A DNA stretch of 64,000 nucleotides from Takakia lepidozioides (lineage: Eukaryota > Streptophyta > Takakiopsida > Takakiales > Takakiaceae), in the NCBI GenBank assembly GCA_030704615.1, contig CM060734.1, forward strand, positions 45,524,042 to 45,588,041, given 5' to 3'. Of the stretch, positions 19,841 through 31,937 are shown one piece after another. Numbering within the stretch: position 1 is the stretch's first letter; every line of letters starts with the position of its first letter. The notes under the pieces are model-generated. The model did no database searches and had not been told where the DNA came from. It saw only the letters and a program-made list of their open reading frames with translations. Made by a program: the position numbers and the translations under genes.

Positions 19841-21590
19841 CCGCTCAAACTGGGCGCGGGGTCAATGGCCACAAGGCTACGGCAAACAACGTCTTATGAG
19901 TACATTCTCTCTCTCTCTCTCTCTCACTTCAGTTCCGCTCAAACTGAGTGCGGGGTCAACGGCCATAACACTATGGCAAACAATGTCTTAGAGTACATGC
20001 TCTCTCACTTCATTATAAAATACGCAGAGTAGAAGTGAAAACTGACAGAGAGCCAGAGAAATTTCGACACTTGTTTGATGGTGGGGGCTGTGTAGAAGAG
20101 TGACTGACCCTCCTCATATCGTCCAAAGTCTGCAGCTGCTCCAGCAATTTATTGCGGTGTGGGTTGAGAGGAGGTGCACTTGAAATCTTTTTCTTTCTTG
20201 CTGCTGTACTGGCCACGCTTCTCTCCTGCAAATTATGTAGCTCTGTCAGGCTTATTGAACAACAGAACAAGTTCAAGCCTGCAATGAATTGGGAATTGGG
20301 AATTGTGACCTCTCTGCACTCTTCCATGAGAAAGAGTACAATGTGTGCTCAATTGATTTAAAGAGGCATGGCAGTGACATAATCAAGTTTGCATTAATGG
20401 CTGGTTGCATCAAGATGCATATCCTGAAAAAAGAAGCCCTGTGACTACAACGCTTCAGTTACCAGCACTGCAGGAAACCTTCTCAGCCAGGACCAGAGGT
20501 AGCTTCTATTATCTGCTGCAGTAGCAAAGAATGGACACAGTAAACAAACGTGATGGCTGAGAAGAGTTGAAAGTTAGATCTGTCTTCAACTCCATGAGAT
20601 ACTCATATCCAACAAGTCAAACACTACTGTACAGGAGGCCTATGTGCTTCTAAAGGGGTAACAGATCTTTCAGAAGTTGCATAGACTCACTAGAGTATGG
20701 AGTTACGGTCAACCAACTTCAAGAATAATGTGGCCCAGGTCCCCCATACAATATAGATCAGAATCTGACTACGACGCCGATTACACACATACGGATTTCC
20801 ATTTTTCCATTAAGAAAATTAAATGGTAACTTGCCTCAACTTTGAGGCGTTTTGAGGAGGGCTTCTTAGAGGCCTGCTCGACCACTTCCTCTTCTTCGTT
20901 CTCCTGCTCCTCTCCCTTCAGTGCCTGGAGACCGACGACTTCTTTTCCCTTCGGCACACCAGATTTCGCACCGTCATCCTCGGTGCTTTTGACGCTGGGC
21001 GATTCCTCCTTCCCCTCACCCTCTACCTTTTCGTCTCCCACTTTGACGCCGAGACTTTTTTGACGTTTCCCAGATCTCTTGGCCTCATCTTCACCCCCAA
21101 CCTCTATCTCGGCTCCTACTTTCGCACTGGATTCTCCTTGACGTTTTAAGGATATCTGATCCTCATCTTCCGCACCGTGTTCTTCTTTTCCCCCACCCTC
21201 GACCTCTTCGTCTCCCACTTTCGCACCGGATCCTTCCAGTTTTATGTCGGATCTCTGGGACTCCCCTTCTCCCCTCCTGTCCCCACCATCTTCATCTCCA
21301 CACTCTACCTCTTTGTCTTCCACTTTGGCATCGGACCCTGCCTGCTTTTGGCCGGTTATCTCGGGCTCCTCTTCACCCTTCCCGTCCTCACCATGTCCGC
21401 CATCCCCCTCTTCACTGCAAAGTGGCGCCTTCCCATTAACAACGTTCGTGGCGGATGGTTTATCCTCCCCACCTTGTACCTTTTCGGATGGTACCTCTGC
21501 ATCAGAAGCCTCAAGTTTCCTCTTGTTATCCACCTTATCGCCTCCCACTTCCTCGACACCCTGCACGGGTCTGCCATATACAGGGACCAA
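18871..21590 (-). CDS. Acidic nuclear-type protein with conserved C-terminal domain
   Basis: Minus-strand gene with three phase-compatible exons. The first (about 21545-20835) is highly acidic and repetitive, with units like GAKVGDEEVEGGGKEE and KVGDEKVEGEGKEE, ending SSKRLKVE (possible nuclear localisation signal). Its donor appears to be GC (GAG then GCAAGT). The second (20225-20109) encodes ERSVASTAARKKK...LNPHRNKLLEQLQTLDD. The third (19119-18871, stop included) encodes VLEEHGRSEADF, then FTPKFSPREMLALGIFDGH and ELPKEWS. The last part resembles a short plant domain with a FTP.LSP.EML.LG.F.G pattern that I cannot name with certainty. A first exon may lie at 22487 (MATENAIQHDLV...FVPQ), but its junction to the acidic exon was not resolved. 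Function unknown. Confidence 0.6.
19255..19335 (+). repeat. Diverged copy of the LINE 3' module
   Basis: CACAAGGCTACAGCAAACGTCATCTTATAAGTA in a C/T-rich setting matches the core of the module (CACAAGGCTACGGCAAACAACGTCTTATGAGTA) with several changes. It lies in the intron of the acidic-protein gene. Only the 3' part is recognisable. Confidence 0.45.
19788..20010 (+). repeat. Two LINE 3' modules in tandem within TC microsatellite
   Basis: A long (TC)n run (about 19792-19838) leads into module 1 (about 19842-19906), then another (TC)n, then a more diverged module 2 (about 19934-19998), then CTCTCTCAC. Each module starts at CCGCTCAAACTG and ends at GAGTACAT. No other LINE sequence is attached. 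Confidence 0.75.
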
Positions 21591-22599
21591 TATTCTTAAG
21601 TTCGATTCAAGAGGGAAGAGATATGTTACTCCTCATCAGACAATCCCAGTCAATAGATGTCTACAGATTACTCAGTCATAGATCCATGACAAGCTTAATA
21701 AAACCACTACGAGCGATCAATGATCGGTATCCTCAAATCATCACCGAGAAGTCAACCATCAGTTTTAGAAGAATGAACAAACAAATCTCCTCAACGTTGT
21801 CCATCCTTGACAGGTCTCCACATCCACATGTTACTACAGAAACTTGTGTCACATGCTGGGGCAACAACTACATTTGTCCAGTTCTTTCATCCAGCTTCAA
21901 ATGGTGGCTACTAGTTCTTCAAGAAGGACACCATGGCAGAATGCGTGCTTGTACTTACGCTTCTTCAGATGATGCATTGATCAGCACCAGGTAAGGTCTA
22001 CTGTCATGCGTTCTCAGCGAAAGAGCTACCAAGACAATATGATTTATTTTACCTTCAGATGGTGCTCCGATCAGCACAGTAAGTAGTTGCAATGCGTTCA
22101 AGAGCTACCAAGACAATCTGATAGTGCCAGGTGACTGAATATAAGATACTAAAACAGTCAAATCCAGTTGTCAACCTCTGCAAATCCAGCAGTAATTTGA
22201 CACTGGAGAGATGTACACATCGTCGCCGTCACGATTATCTACAACAACTTGTCACTATAAAGGTCCAGCCTTCCTTATTCATGGCCAATTTAAGAGCACC
22301 TACAACAGAGGGACGACCCGTCTCCGCACGAAGAGAGAGAGAAAGAGAGACATAGACAGTATTTATAACATCTACAAGGCGCCTGAGGAACAAAGTCAGC
22401 AGAAAGCGACCTTGAGGTGTCTTCCTCAACCTCTTTCTGCTCCACCGTTGAGACTAAATCATGCTGAATAGCATTCTCGGTCGCCATGTCACTCCTCTTC
22501 CTCCCCCTACGCCCTTCCCTCTGTCACACTCACCTTCGCTTCCCCTCAGCCCCTCTGGCATCAACGCCAAACCGTTCGAACTAGATCTAAATTGCTGCA

Positions 22600-23638
22600 A
22601 TCCAAATCTCAACTCCTCAACAATCGTGTGTTGCAGCACTTTACGCAACACTGCATCAGCAAACTTCGCACGTTCAATCTTCCCGACTCCAATTCCTCGT
22701 CCTGAACCGCTCCAACCGAAAGAGGCAAGACCGGTATAAAAAAAGCGGGCCCCACACTCAATCCTTCCCTATTTCTCTTCAAGTTTTCAGTTCCTCTTCC
22801 CCATCCCCGACCGACTCAAATCTATCCATACTACAACGGTGTATGCCTCCATCTCCGTCCTGCAAATCTCTCGCAAAGCTTCCAATTCTGTCAAAGATCT
22901 GGTTGCAAGGAGGCGCCCGTTGTGCGCACCACGGCCCAGGTGGCCTAGTGCGCTGGGCACACCACCGCACGTGCCATCTCCCCAGTGCGCCACGTACGTG
23001 CGTCGCAGCCGTCGATGCCACCTACCACACTGAAGCGACCAGTGACCTATTTTTCTAAATAACAATTTATTTAAAAAAATTTAAAGGAACCGACAGGGGA
23101 CAGACTCTGTTTCGCACTTTTTCGACCTCAAAAAACAAATAGAATATTCCGTCGTAAATTCTCTATTTTCTCATGGATGAAATCGCCAAAATTCTCGAAA
23201 AAACATAAACTGAGGATGAATTCGCTAATATGGATGATATATATGAATGAAAATACAAAGGAGGATGATTCTGTCCAAATTTCAGTAGATGAACAGAAAA
23301 AATGGCTATTTCCTCCAAAACTCAGTAGCCACTCCTGAAAGACATACAAAGATTTTAATAAAATATGAGGAATTTTCTTTTTCTAAATTATTTTCTTTAT
23401 ATGAATATAGACTTGTTCTCATCTTCTCCCACCTTTCTGGTGTCTTCTTCGAACGAACCTCGGAGCTATCTTATGAACTTGTTCGATTTCTTTCTTCCCT
23501 GTCAACGTCCATATGAACAGTTTGGTATAGAGGGAGATTCTGACTCATGTCAGCGAGAAGATAAATGCTTTATTTCAGCAACAATGCTGGACGTTGGCTA
23601 GAGTACAAAATTGGCAGATTAGGGCTATGAAGAATTGG
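22600..23638. other. Intergenic between acidic gene and DONSON gene
   Basis: No convincing coding region. It contains a TATA-like AAAAAAGCGGGC context near 22740 of uncertain meaning and a dispersed repeat at 23.14-23.34 kb. Confidence 0.4.
23125..23340 (+). repeat. Dispersed repeat, copy 1 (partner at 61.1 kb)
   Basis: Shares TTCGACCTCAA, ATGGATGAAATCGCCAAA, GGATGAATTCGC and GATGAACAGAA, in the same order and spacing, with the reverse complement of about 61120-61305. Overall similarity is moderate. Ends were not defined; no coding potential. Confidence 0.65.
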
Positions 23639-26600
23639 TCACAGTTGGAGGTTGGTCAGTTGTGCTGTGTACAGGCCTCCGTTATACTTGAGCTCCTTTA
23701 TCACAGCATGTCCAAGACCTGATGGTTCAGCAAACCCATACATGGACAAAGAATCGCTGGCTTCTGCTCTGGTTTGAGTTTTGCCAGCTACATTTCCAGC
23801 TTGCTTTGAGTTGGTGAGATCCTTGGTAAAATGGTGAGAACTGCTGGGGTGGTTTGGCTCGTGCACAGATCCCTGGGCAATGTTGAGGCCCTCTGTCAGT
23901 GGCTCTGTCAGAAAGCTGAAGAAGAGCAAACGAGTGAGAAAAGTTAAAAGTCAGAAACATTAGGCAGAGCAATGCAAAACTGATTGTATGCAGAAGGAAA
24001 CCAAGAGGATGTAGTACAACTTCAGAAGGTTTTTGAAGAAAATGATTGAAGATACCTACCGTGTTTCAAACCCTGCCTGCTGGCTCTTCTGAAGCACTCC
24101 ACACAATTTTTTGGTAACCCAGGGTGCTAAAAGATTTCCCTTCAGTTCCATGCTGTATGTTTTGCACAGAGCTGGTTCTGAAGAGGGCTTTGAGGCCAGA
24201 GTCTGCTTATCACGGAGCAGCTCCTGAGATGCACGCTTGGCAGGGGCATCAACTCGCTGCATTTCTTTGCAGGTTACCTGTGCACGAGGTCAATCTTAGA
24301 AGTACAAATTTCCCATCAGATGGAATGATGTTAAAGATGCCACAAAAGTTAAGTCAGATTTCAAAACGTCACTGATATTGGGACTCTGGATGGTCACATG
24401 AGCATCACCATTTCTGCGGCCTGCCGCTGCTGGGTGCTCCAACCGGAATGACTTCAAATTAGAAATGTTTATGGAGCTGGGGTCAATTCGTCAATTTCCT
24501 CAGATTATTCTATCCAGTTCAGACCTTTAGCCCAACCCTTTGCAACAAAGCCAAGTGCAGACCCCCATCATTCCAAATATTGTGGGCAAAGATTGACACC
24601 CCTCCCACTTGATTTTGAGGCAGTCTTCAGGGTCATCATCTTCCTTCCCTCTATATCTGTCATGAATAGACATTTATGCTAATTGATCACAGATACCTTT
24701 CTGAAACTTCTCAATGAATGCCCTTGGACACCATTTGACGACTCGTGTCCATCATCAATCTTAAATACTGATGACATCCCCATTCACTAGGGTACATACA
24801 GGAAAAAAGGAATACCTCAGGTATGGTCAATGAGGCATGTTGGAATGGTACTGGCGCATATAGGACAGGAGCATCTGCATCAGCTGTATAATGGAGAAGG
24901 GATCTGGCCCACTCAACCAACAAGCTCAACCAGTTTCAGCCATTCTGATCCACAAAACAAACAAGTTTGCAACCCTAACACTTAGCCTGCAAGCAACAGG
25001 GTCTATCTTTGGTGTATATTACTCCTCTTTTCTGCCAGAAACCTGTAAATGTGGACTCTGATGTGCTGCTAGTAACTACCAGGTTTTTTCTCATCACACG
25101 GGGAACTATTCAAGAGCACCTGTGATTGAGAAGAAAGTCTAAAGACCAATGCACATTGGCCATGCCCTCAATATAGAATGTGCAATTTGATTTGCTGCTG
25201 TGACTTAACGTCAAAAATATCACAACTAAACTCGTCAGCTTCAACCCCAAATCAAATGAACTACCAGGTTATTATTATCACACAGGCAGTAATCAAGAGC
25301 ACCTGTGATTGAGAAGAAAGTCATAGAGACGATGCACATTGGAGATGCCCTCAACACACACCAGAGATTGAGGACTGCCATCTACAGCTGCTCTTTCATC
25401 CACCAGTCTTGTCTGCCTCCAAACATGTAGGGAGACCGTCAGCCTCTGAATCGTTCATCCTAGTTGTCTTCATAAAACCCCACATTATCAGTCTATCAAC
25501 AGATCACCCACTGTACTTTGTCTCTCCCCTGCTCATCAATTAGTGAATGCCAGCAGAGAGCACTAACAGGCTGAATAACTCAAAGATTAGCTTCATGAAA
25601 ACAATGCCTTAAAATGCAGCCTGTAATATGTGCATCCATTCAAGTCCATGAATCCATCTGCTCATATCACTAAAGTTGCTACGGACTAACCTGGCCAGGA
25701 TGAGATTTTTCAAACTCTGTCAAATCTCGCAGGTCCTCCAGATTAGTTGTTGGGGCCACAGAGATACAAAAAGGCATTGAGAAAGAAATATCCTGCATCA
25801 CGGTAGTCGAATGTTCAATTCACAAGTGAGGGGAAACACAGATGGCTGGAGAGACTGACTAGTCAGCCAAACATGGCCAGCTCCCAGAATTACCTGTACT
25901 GAAAACACAAACTAGGGTGCTTTTGAAACCTCATTCTCCATATTTATGCATGTACACACAAACACACACAGAAAAAAAAGAAGCAACTCATTTTAGACAT
26001 GGGAGCACGAAGGCCCCATGGGATGATCCAGTAGCACCACTTCAACTTTAGCACCCAAATGTTGCACAAGAACACACAATGCTGGGACTGCCCTCCGGTG
26101 TTGGACCCAGCCACATGGAAAGACTAGGGGTTCCCCCACCCGGGTTGACACCAGGTTTACATGTAAAGAACTCTGGGCATAACTGGAGGCTTTTGCTAGG
26201 GACAAGATCTCCATAGGACATCCTGAGGTCCAATGGTCACCAAGTAAAGCACAACCACAGAAACCAGAGAGCAACCCAATGCTGAAGAGCTCCACAAAGT
26301 AGGCCTGCTCTGCAAAGAGAAATGAAATGAAAGGAAATGGTACTTTATAAGGTCCGCGGAAAGAGAAAGAAAGGAGAAAAAGAAGTTCAAGGACTCAATG
26401 CACACAAGTAGAACAAGAAAGAGTCACAGAACACAGAAACATGTAGCACAAAGGTGGAATATACTCAGTGATCATCCCTGAAGATGTTGGCCATGACATG
26501 GCCTTGAGGGCATACTCCTAGTCAGCTGAAAAATATGACTCAAGGTGGGATTTACTGTGGTGCTCTTGCACAGAGTGTCAATTTGGTTAAAGGGAAGCAA

Positions 26601-29600
26601 GTACTAGGCAATGACCACCCACATTGACCTCGTAGCAGAAAGTAAGAGGTCATTCTGGCACTGTTGTAACCCTCTACCTGAAAAAAAGGAGTCAGAAATC
26701 CAGGAGAGAAATGAGAAAATTTATAAGATCCACAGGGGAGGATTATGATGTCCGTGGGAGGCCTAAAGGCCCAAGGGACGAGTAAAGCAGCGCAGTAGAA
26801 GCACATAAGCAAAAAGCAGCTCAAATCCCAAGTGTTGCACGAAGGCAGAGTGCCTCAATGCAGGTAAGCCACCCAGCATACCAGATCCTCAGGCCTGTTC
26901 CAAGAGAGACAGATTCTTACTTGTTCACAGAGGAGGTGTCGCAGACCACGAGTTGATCTGGTGATGTAGGCACTGGAAGCTTCCAGGCTTCTTCCTCCCA
27001 CCGCTCCCCCAACAAACATTGCAACAAATTGGGGTGCACAAACTGCAAGAGCCAATCCCAAATGAGATTCACTGAATACAATTCATAGTGACATGAACCA
27101 ATGCCACATTGAAGTCATAATCCGACTTGACATTTGGTGACAAGTCATAGAGGTAGTTATGCATCAAACTCCCAAACTCAATAGTCTAAAATGCCAAGAA
27201 ATATGGCTGCTATCCAGTTGAACTCCTGGAAATGGAAACAGGAGACGTGCTTATGTGGTATGGATGTTTTAAGCTCTTTAGCTCCAAGTCCAATTGCACA
27301 AGCCTTTGGGGATTGGCTATGAAAAGTCTCAGCCGATGATGGGGTGCAACATGTTCATCATGTCATCATCATACAATTGGGGTTCATCAACTCCAATGTG
27401 TGGGCCTGCCCTTTGGGACACAGGTCAAAAATGACGTAGGTACCAAAGGCTATCATACACTTGGAGGGGCAGAATCCAGTCCATTTCCAGCTATACATTC
27501 TCAGTGCAAAGCACATGAAGTGTACATTCAAAGGGCCAGTGTTATCAATGTCATCAATCAATACATGGCTTAAAGTTTGATGCCCAAGGGAACCCAGATG
27601 CTTACAGTAAAATAAAGTGCACTTTTGATACCGGAACATGTAATAAAGAGAGCGAAATGCATCTTCCCACATGCGATTCCTTTTTGACAGGAACGAACTT
27701 TCTGGAGAAAGAACAACCAATCTTAGCCTCACAACCAATAGACCACAACTTTTGAGAATGAAATAAATAATTTTGGCAGGCAAACTAAATAGAGATAACC
27801 TGGTGAAGAAACTGAGAGGCAAATCACTTGAAACCATTAACAGAATTATGGCAGTGACAATCTGACCTTGGAGAAGGCAAGAGTTTACCAGGCTCCCCTC
27901 CCCGTGCAGAAGCATCTGCAATTGCAGACAGCACTGAGGGAGGCAAAGAAGTATGTGGGTGAACCCACGAGTGCAATGCTTGCCAGAAGTTTGCATCTCT
28001 CTTTTCTTTCTCTCCATTCTTGTCCAGAGTTCCCACCATCTCCACTGTTTCTTCCTCCCAGCTGGCTATTCCTAGGGAGTCAGTAAATTTTCGCAAACCT
28101 TTGCATTGGGCGTTTGAGCTTGGTCTATGGCACCTGCAGTGGAAGGCAGACTTTAATGAATCCGAAAGTCTGTGAAGACTGACAACATTCCAAGATGGCC
28201 AGGAACACACACATAAACACATCTAACTTGTAGGCTAAAATAACAGTAACATATAGAGAGAAGGTCCTCGAAACACCCAACTGAAATACGCCATGTCAAA
28301 TGTTGGTCTTAATTGCCAAAATGATCTGAAACCCTGCGCACTAAGCTATGCAAGAGGTTGTACAAACATGATTTTCTTTCATGTAACTGCTGGATGGGTT
28401 GTGACATGACTACCATCTGGAAATGGCAAATTTCTCAACCCCAGACTTGATCACCCACTGCAATGACCTAGAGGGAAGATGTGAAAGCACATCTTACCAA
28501 TGAAGCGTGTCCAAAGATGAGAATCGAGCACTGGTCTTCAGGCTAAGGTCCAGTGGTGCAAAGTTCCCTTTAAATGAAATCCAGGCAGAGGACTGCTCAT
28601 TGCTTGTAGGAGCATAGGGTGCTAGCGAAGGAACTTTGGCAAGAGGGTTAGTTTGTGGTGCACCACCGGAATCTGCCAGTAACAACATTCCATTGGTTCC
28701 AGAGCTGTGCACGTTTGAGGTGAGAGGAGGACCCATGTTTGGGTTGAAAGGCCCCAAGGCCTTGCGGTGTGCCAATTTCTTCAAAGCTTCCGCCTGGAGT
28801 GCAAAACCCAGAACAGGAGTGAACAATGATTTGTTAGACATCCGATCACTTCTCAGACTGTGGAGGTAGCGAAACTATGGAAACTGACAACATTAGGTGC
28901 TGACAGCACTCCATCTGTAACAAAGTAGATCTTGAAAATTCAAAAGCCCCCAGACAGAAACAGCATAAAGAAGTATGGAGTCTCAGACCATATTTATGCC
29001 AGGCTCCACTGATTTGGGTTGGCCTTGACAGGAGATTTCTTTGACATCCCGGAAAATGCAAAAGCGCAGTGCTCCATTCCCACCTGCACTGGTATCCTCT
29101 TGGCTTCTTCCCGTTGGAACCTTTGCTGCAATGGTGGAGGAAAGGGCTGTTCTTTTCCTCCTGATTAGCAACCAAGATATGCAGTAAGTTAACGCATATT
29201 AGACAGTTACAGGGAAGAATCCGAATGAGGACCCCTGTTGCATAGGGTCAGACCTAGGACCACATCCTTTGAAAATGTGAAGGTGAACCAAAAACTCCTT
29301 CACTTACGGTGGTGCTCCCTATACAGGATATTCTCCTTCAACAAGAGACCATCAGTCTATATAACTGACAGAAAACTGACCAATTTGAAGTGGCAGGATT
29401 TTGATCTTGACTTGCCTCCAGTGGAGAGATTCGCTGCTGGTCCTGGATAAGAAACCAAAATACTTGAGCAATGTACAGAAAATGCATGAGAGGTCTGCAA
29501 TATCATACCTATTCTTTTCAGATCCATAACAGCTGTTTTTGAAGCATTCATATCCATCTTAATTTGCCATTGTCATGGTGCTTCCAGACACAAGGACACT

Positions 29601-30401
29601 TGAGGATGAGCCGACACAGCAATTGGCTAATGCAGTTCGCAATAGCAATGACATAGGGCATCCCATTGACTGAAAAGTTACGTTATAGCAAGTTAAGGAC
29701 AGAGCCAAGTTTCCAGTGAGCACACTCATATAAACTAGGCGATACTATATGACTTCCACAATGATTTACAGTAGTAAGACGGCCAAGCGCACGTTACCTT
29801 GTCTTTACTGTCACGTAATGGGTGAAACCGCAGCCCTTCTCCAGGCTTAACGGGTGGATAGCTGTCTGCACAACGAGTATCACCAAGCGAACATGGAGGG
29901 GCCGCCGGTTGACCATTTTCAGCGCTGTCTGGAGTTCTGCCAAACGTCACACCAGAAGAACTTAAGCTTACTGAGCTGTGAAAAGGCTATGTTAATCTTT
30001 GGCACAGTACTGCATGGGTAGATTCTGTGTGCAAAGAACTAGTCAAACAGGTTGAAAGTGAGTGAAACCAACCCCTGAGAGTTGGGGGATTCGTGTGCCC
30101 CTCGTTCTTGTGATGTCTGGTGGCGCTTCACCTGCTCCCGCTGCAAGAACCCACAATCCCCCTCAGATTTTTTCTAAGAAAAAACCCAGACTTTATGCCA
30201 AAAAAAAGAGAGCATGAACTTGGGGATGTTCCACAATACTGTTTGACCAAATCAAGACTCAGAAAAATGTCAACAAATTGCACGGGCATGGAGAAAGGAG
30301 GAAAGTACCCGGAGCTCAGTAATACTTTTCCTTTTGCCAAGAGGAGCTGACATGGCCTTCGAGGAGGGAGGTAAGCTTAAATTAGCAGATGGAGGCATCA
30401 T
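23639..30401 (-). CDS. DONSON: DONSON homologue (replication fork protection / CMG assembly)
   Basis: Multi-exon minus-strand gene resolved by splice sites and phase: 30401-30309, 30140-30073, 29936-29798, 29442-29381, 29160-28989, 28793-28498, 28133-27867, 27697-27606, 27042-26921, 25792-25691, an exon ending 24816 (start near 24910 unsure), 24277-24060, and 23915-23639 with stop. Family landmarks in order: KRKSITELRREQVKRH near the N-terminus, LDLSLKTSARFSSLDTLHW, FWQALHSWVHP, MWEDAFRSLYYMFR, CAPQFVAMFVGG, TRSTRGLRHLL, DISFSMPF, PVLYAPVPFQHASL, MELKGNLLAPWV and the C-terminal GLGHAVIKELKY. DONSON acts in the nucleus in CMG helicase assembly and stalled-fork stability. Known length of resolved exons gives about 670 aa, normal for the family. 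One exon between 25691 and about 24910 was not found. Identification is strong; exact exon 11-12 structure is not. Confidence 0.85.
25078..25365. repeat. Tandem duplication in a DONSON intron
   Basis: CAAGAGCACCTGTGATTGAG followed by AAGAAAGTC occurs at about 25112 and 25297, with flanking homology (ACCAGGTT upstream, ATGCACATTGG downstream), giving a unit of about 185 bp. Confidence 0.65.
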
Positions 30402-30811
30402 ACACGCATCGAATTCGACATAGCTACCAGCTATCCAAACCGTGGTGTGGAAGTACTCAGCACAGCATGTCAACTTCTTGTTCGACAGAGAGACGTGCGA
30501 ATCTTCTATGGACATGCAAATTAACACCTACCTTTTTCTGCATTTTTTCTGGACTCTGGAGACACTACTCGAGGATGGAATCAGGGTTTTCCTGGTACAG
30601 GAAAAAGCAGACACTGTGTCAGTGTGCAGTATTTAAGCACTTGTGCACTTATACACAACTCCTTCATTCCGTCCGTCTGCCTCTCCTCCAACTACGCCTT
30701 CTATACACTAGAGACACATGCCAGCAGTATTCCTACTCACCAAAGATTCAGAGAACTACAACAGGGCAGTAACCATGAAGACATAGCGGACTCTGGTGCT
30801 ACACAAACTGA

Positions 30812-31208
30812 AATGGACTGCGCTGAAAGCAAGGCGGTGAGCAGCAATCTGCCGACTGTCGATCAGCATCCACAGACCCGCATCGCTGGGCTGCATCCTA
30901 ATTTGCGGGGAAGACGAGGAAAGACCAAGGAATTCAAATCCCGCCATAACACCGACACGTGTCCGTCACTTGTGTTTGAATTGATCAAGAAAACGTGCAC
31001 AGCTGTTCGGAAGGCACAGACAGGAAACGCAAATCGCTTGAGAGCATTAACTTGTGGCCATGGCTGTCAATGCTTCGATTGTGATGGATTCTTCAAAGAA
31101 ATGTGTGTGAGGGCATGCTTGCAACAGATGTGGGACGGGCCAACGGAAAGCTTCTACGCAAGTTCATGGCCGTTTTTTCAGCTCTTCTTCGTACTTAAGA
31201 CCTCATAG
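30812..31208 (+). CDS. Hypothetical ORF divergent from DONSON
   Basis: An open frame whose plausible ATG (about 30812) begins MDCAESKAVSS and continues to 31208, with a cysteine cluster CGHGCQCFDCDGFFKEMC and an aromatic tail. No family recognised. It starts about 0.4 kb upstream of the DONSON start on the opposite strand, so the shared spacer could be a bidirectional promoter. No splice evidence was found and the coding status is doubtful. Confidence 0.3.
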
Positions 31209-31209
31209 A

Positions 31210-31937
31210 GGTCTGTAGGGGAAAGATCCAAGTATCTTCATTTGAGTTTTGTAATCGTGAGGTTTTCTGGGGCGAGATTGATCTTGAGAAGATAGCCTTC
31301 GCCAGAGTACACAAATGAAGAGAGAACAAGCATCTACCTCTACCTCCACTGGCTCATTACTACTACAAAATCTTTGTGCAAGAAGCTGGGCTTTTGATCC
31401 CCAGATTTCTTTCGAGCACTATTTGGAGAACCACCCAACGGTCAAGACCCTAATTGCATTATCTGGAACTTGAGGACCTTGAGAGAGTAGTGTTGTAGAG
31501 AGTCATTTTCATGATATAAAGATGTGCACACTTTTGCGGTGTTTAAAAAAATGAAGAGGAATAACTCTAACGTTACCTCCAACTAGTATTCCCATGACCA
31601 GGTATGAGCACTTAAATTGCAGGCACCTTACAGCCAGAGGGTTTGTCCTCAATCAAGCTTTGACCTATCATTGGTTGATTTTATGTATGACACTATGGAG
31701 TCCTCCAGAACTGGGTGTTCTTCTCTGCTGTAGCTTTGTTAACTGAACTAGCCAAATGAGGGTTTATAGTCGGAGCAGCCAGCAGGTCGCACGACCCGGC
31801 CTATCTATTGTACACTTGGGAAATAGAGCACTTCTGCTGAAGTACAGCGAAACCAACTAAATCTGGAAGCGAGCTCACAAGACAGAGGAGATGCTAGGAC
31901 AAGCAAGCGACATTAGCCACAGAAACGACATGAAAGA
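31210..31937. other. Intergenic, nothing supported
   Basis: No gene or clear repeat seen. Confidence 0.5.

Noticed and set aside
19604-20032. Ser-Leu repeat proteins
   Set aside because: They are the TC microsatellite translated; the real content is the LINE 3' modules.
20842-21681. Plus-strand frames opposite the acidic exon
   Set aside because: Shadows of the low-complexity minus-strand coding sequence; the minus-strand reading splices in phase to conserved exons.
27358-28017. Long 219-codon minus-strand frame in the DONSON gene
   Set aside because: It crosses a real exon boundary; DONSON homology and phase support shorter exons (27697-27606 and 27867-28133) instead.
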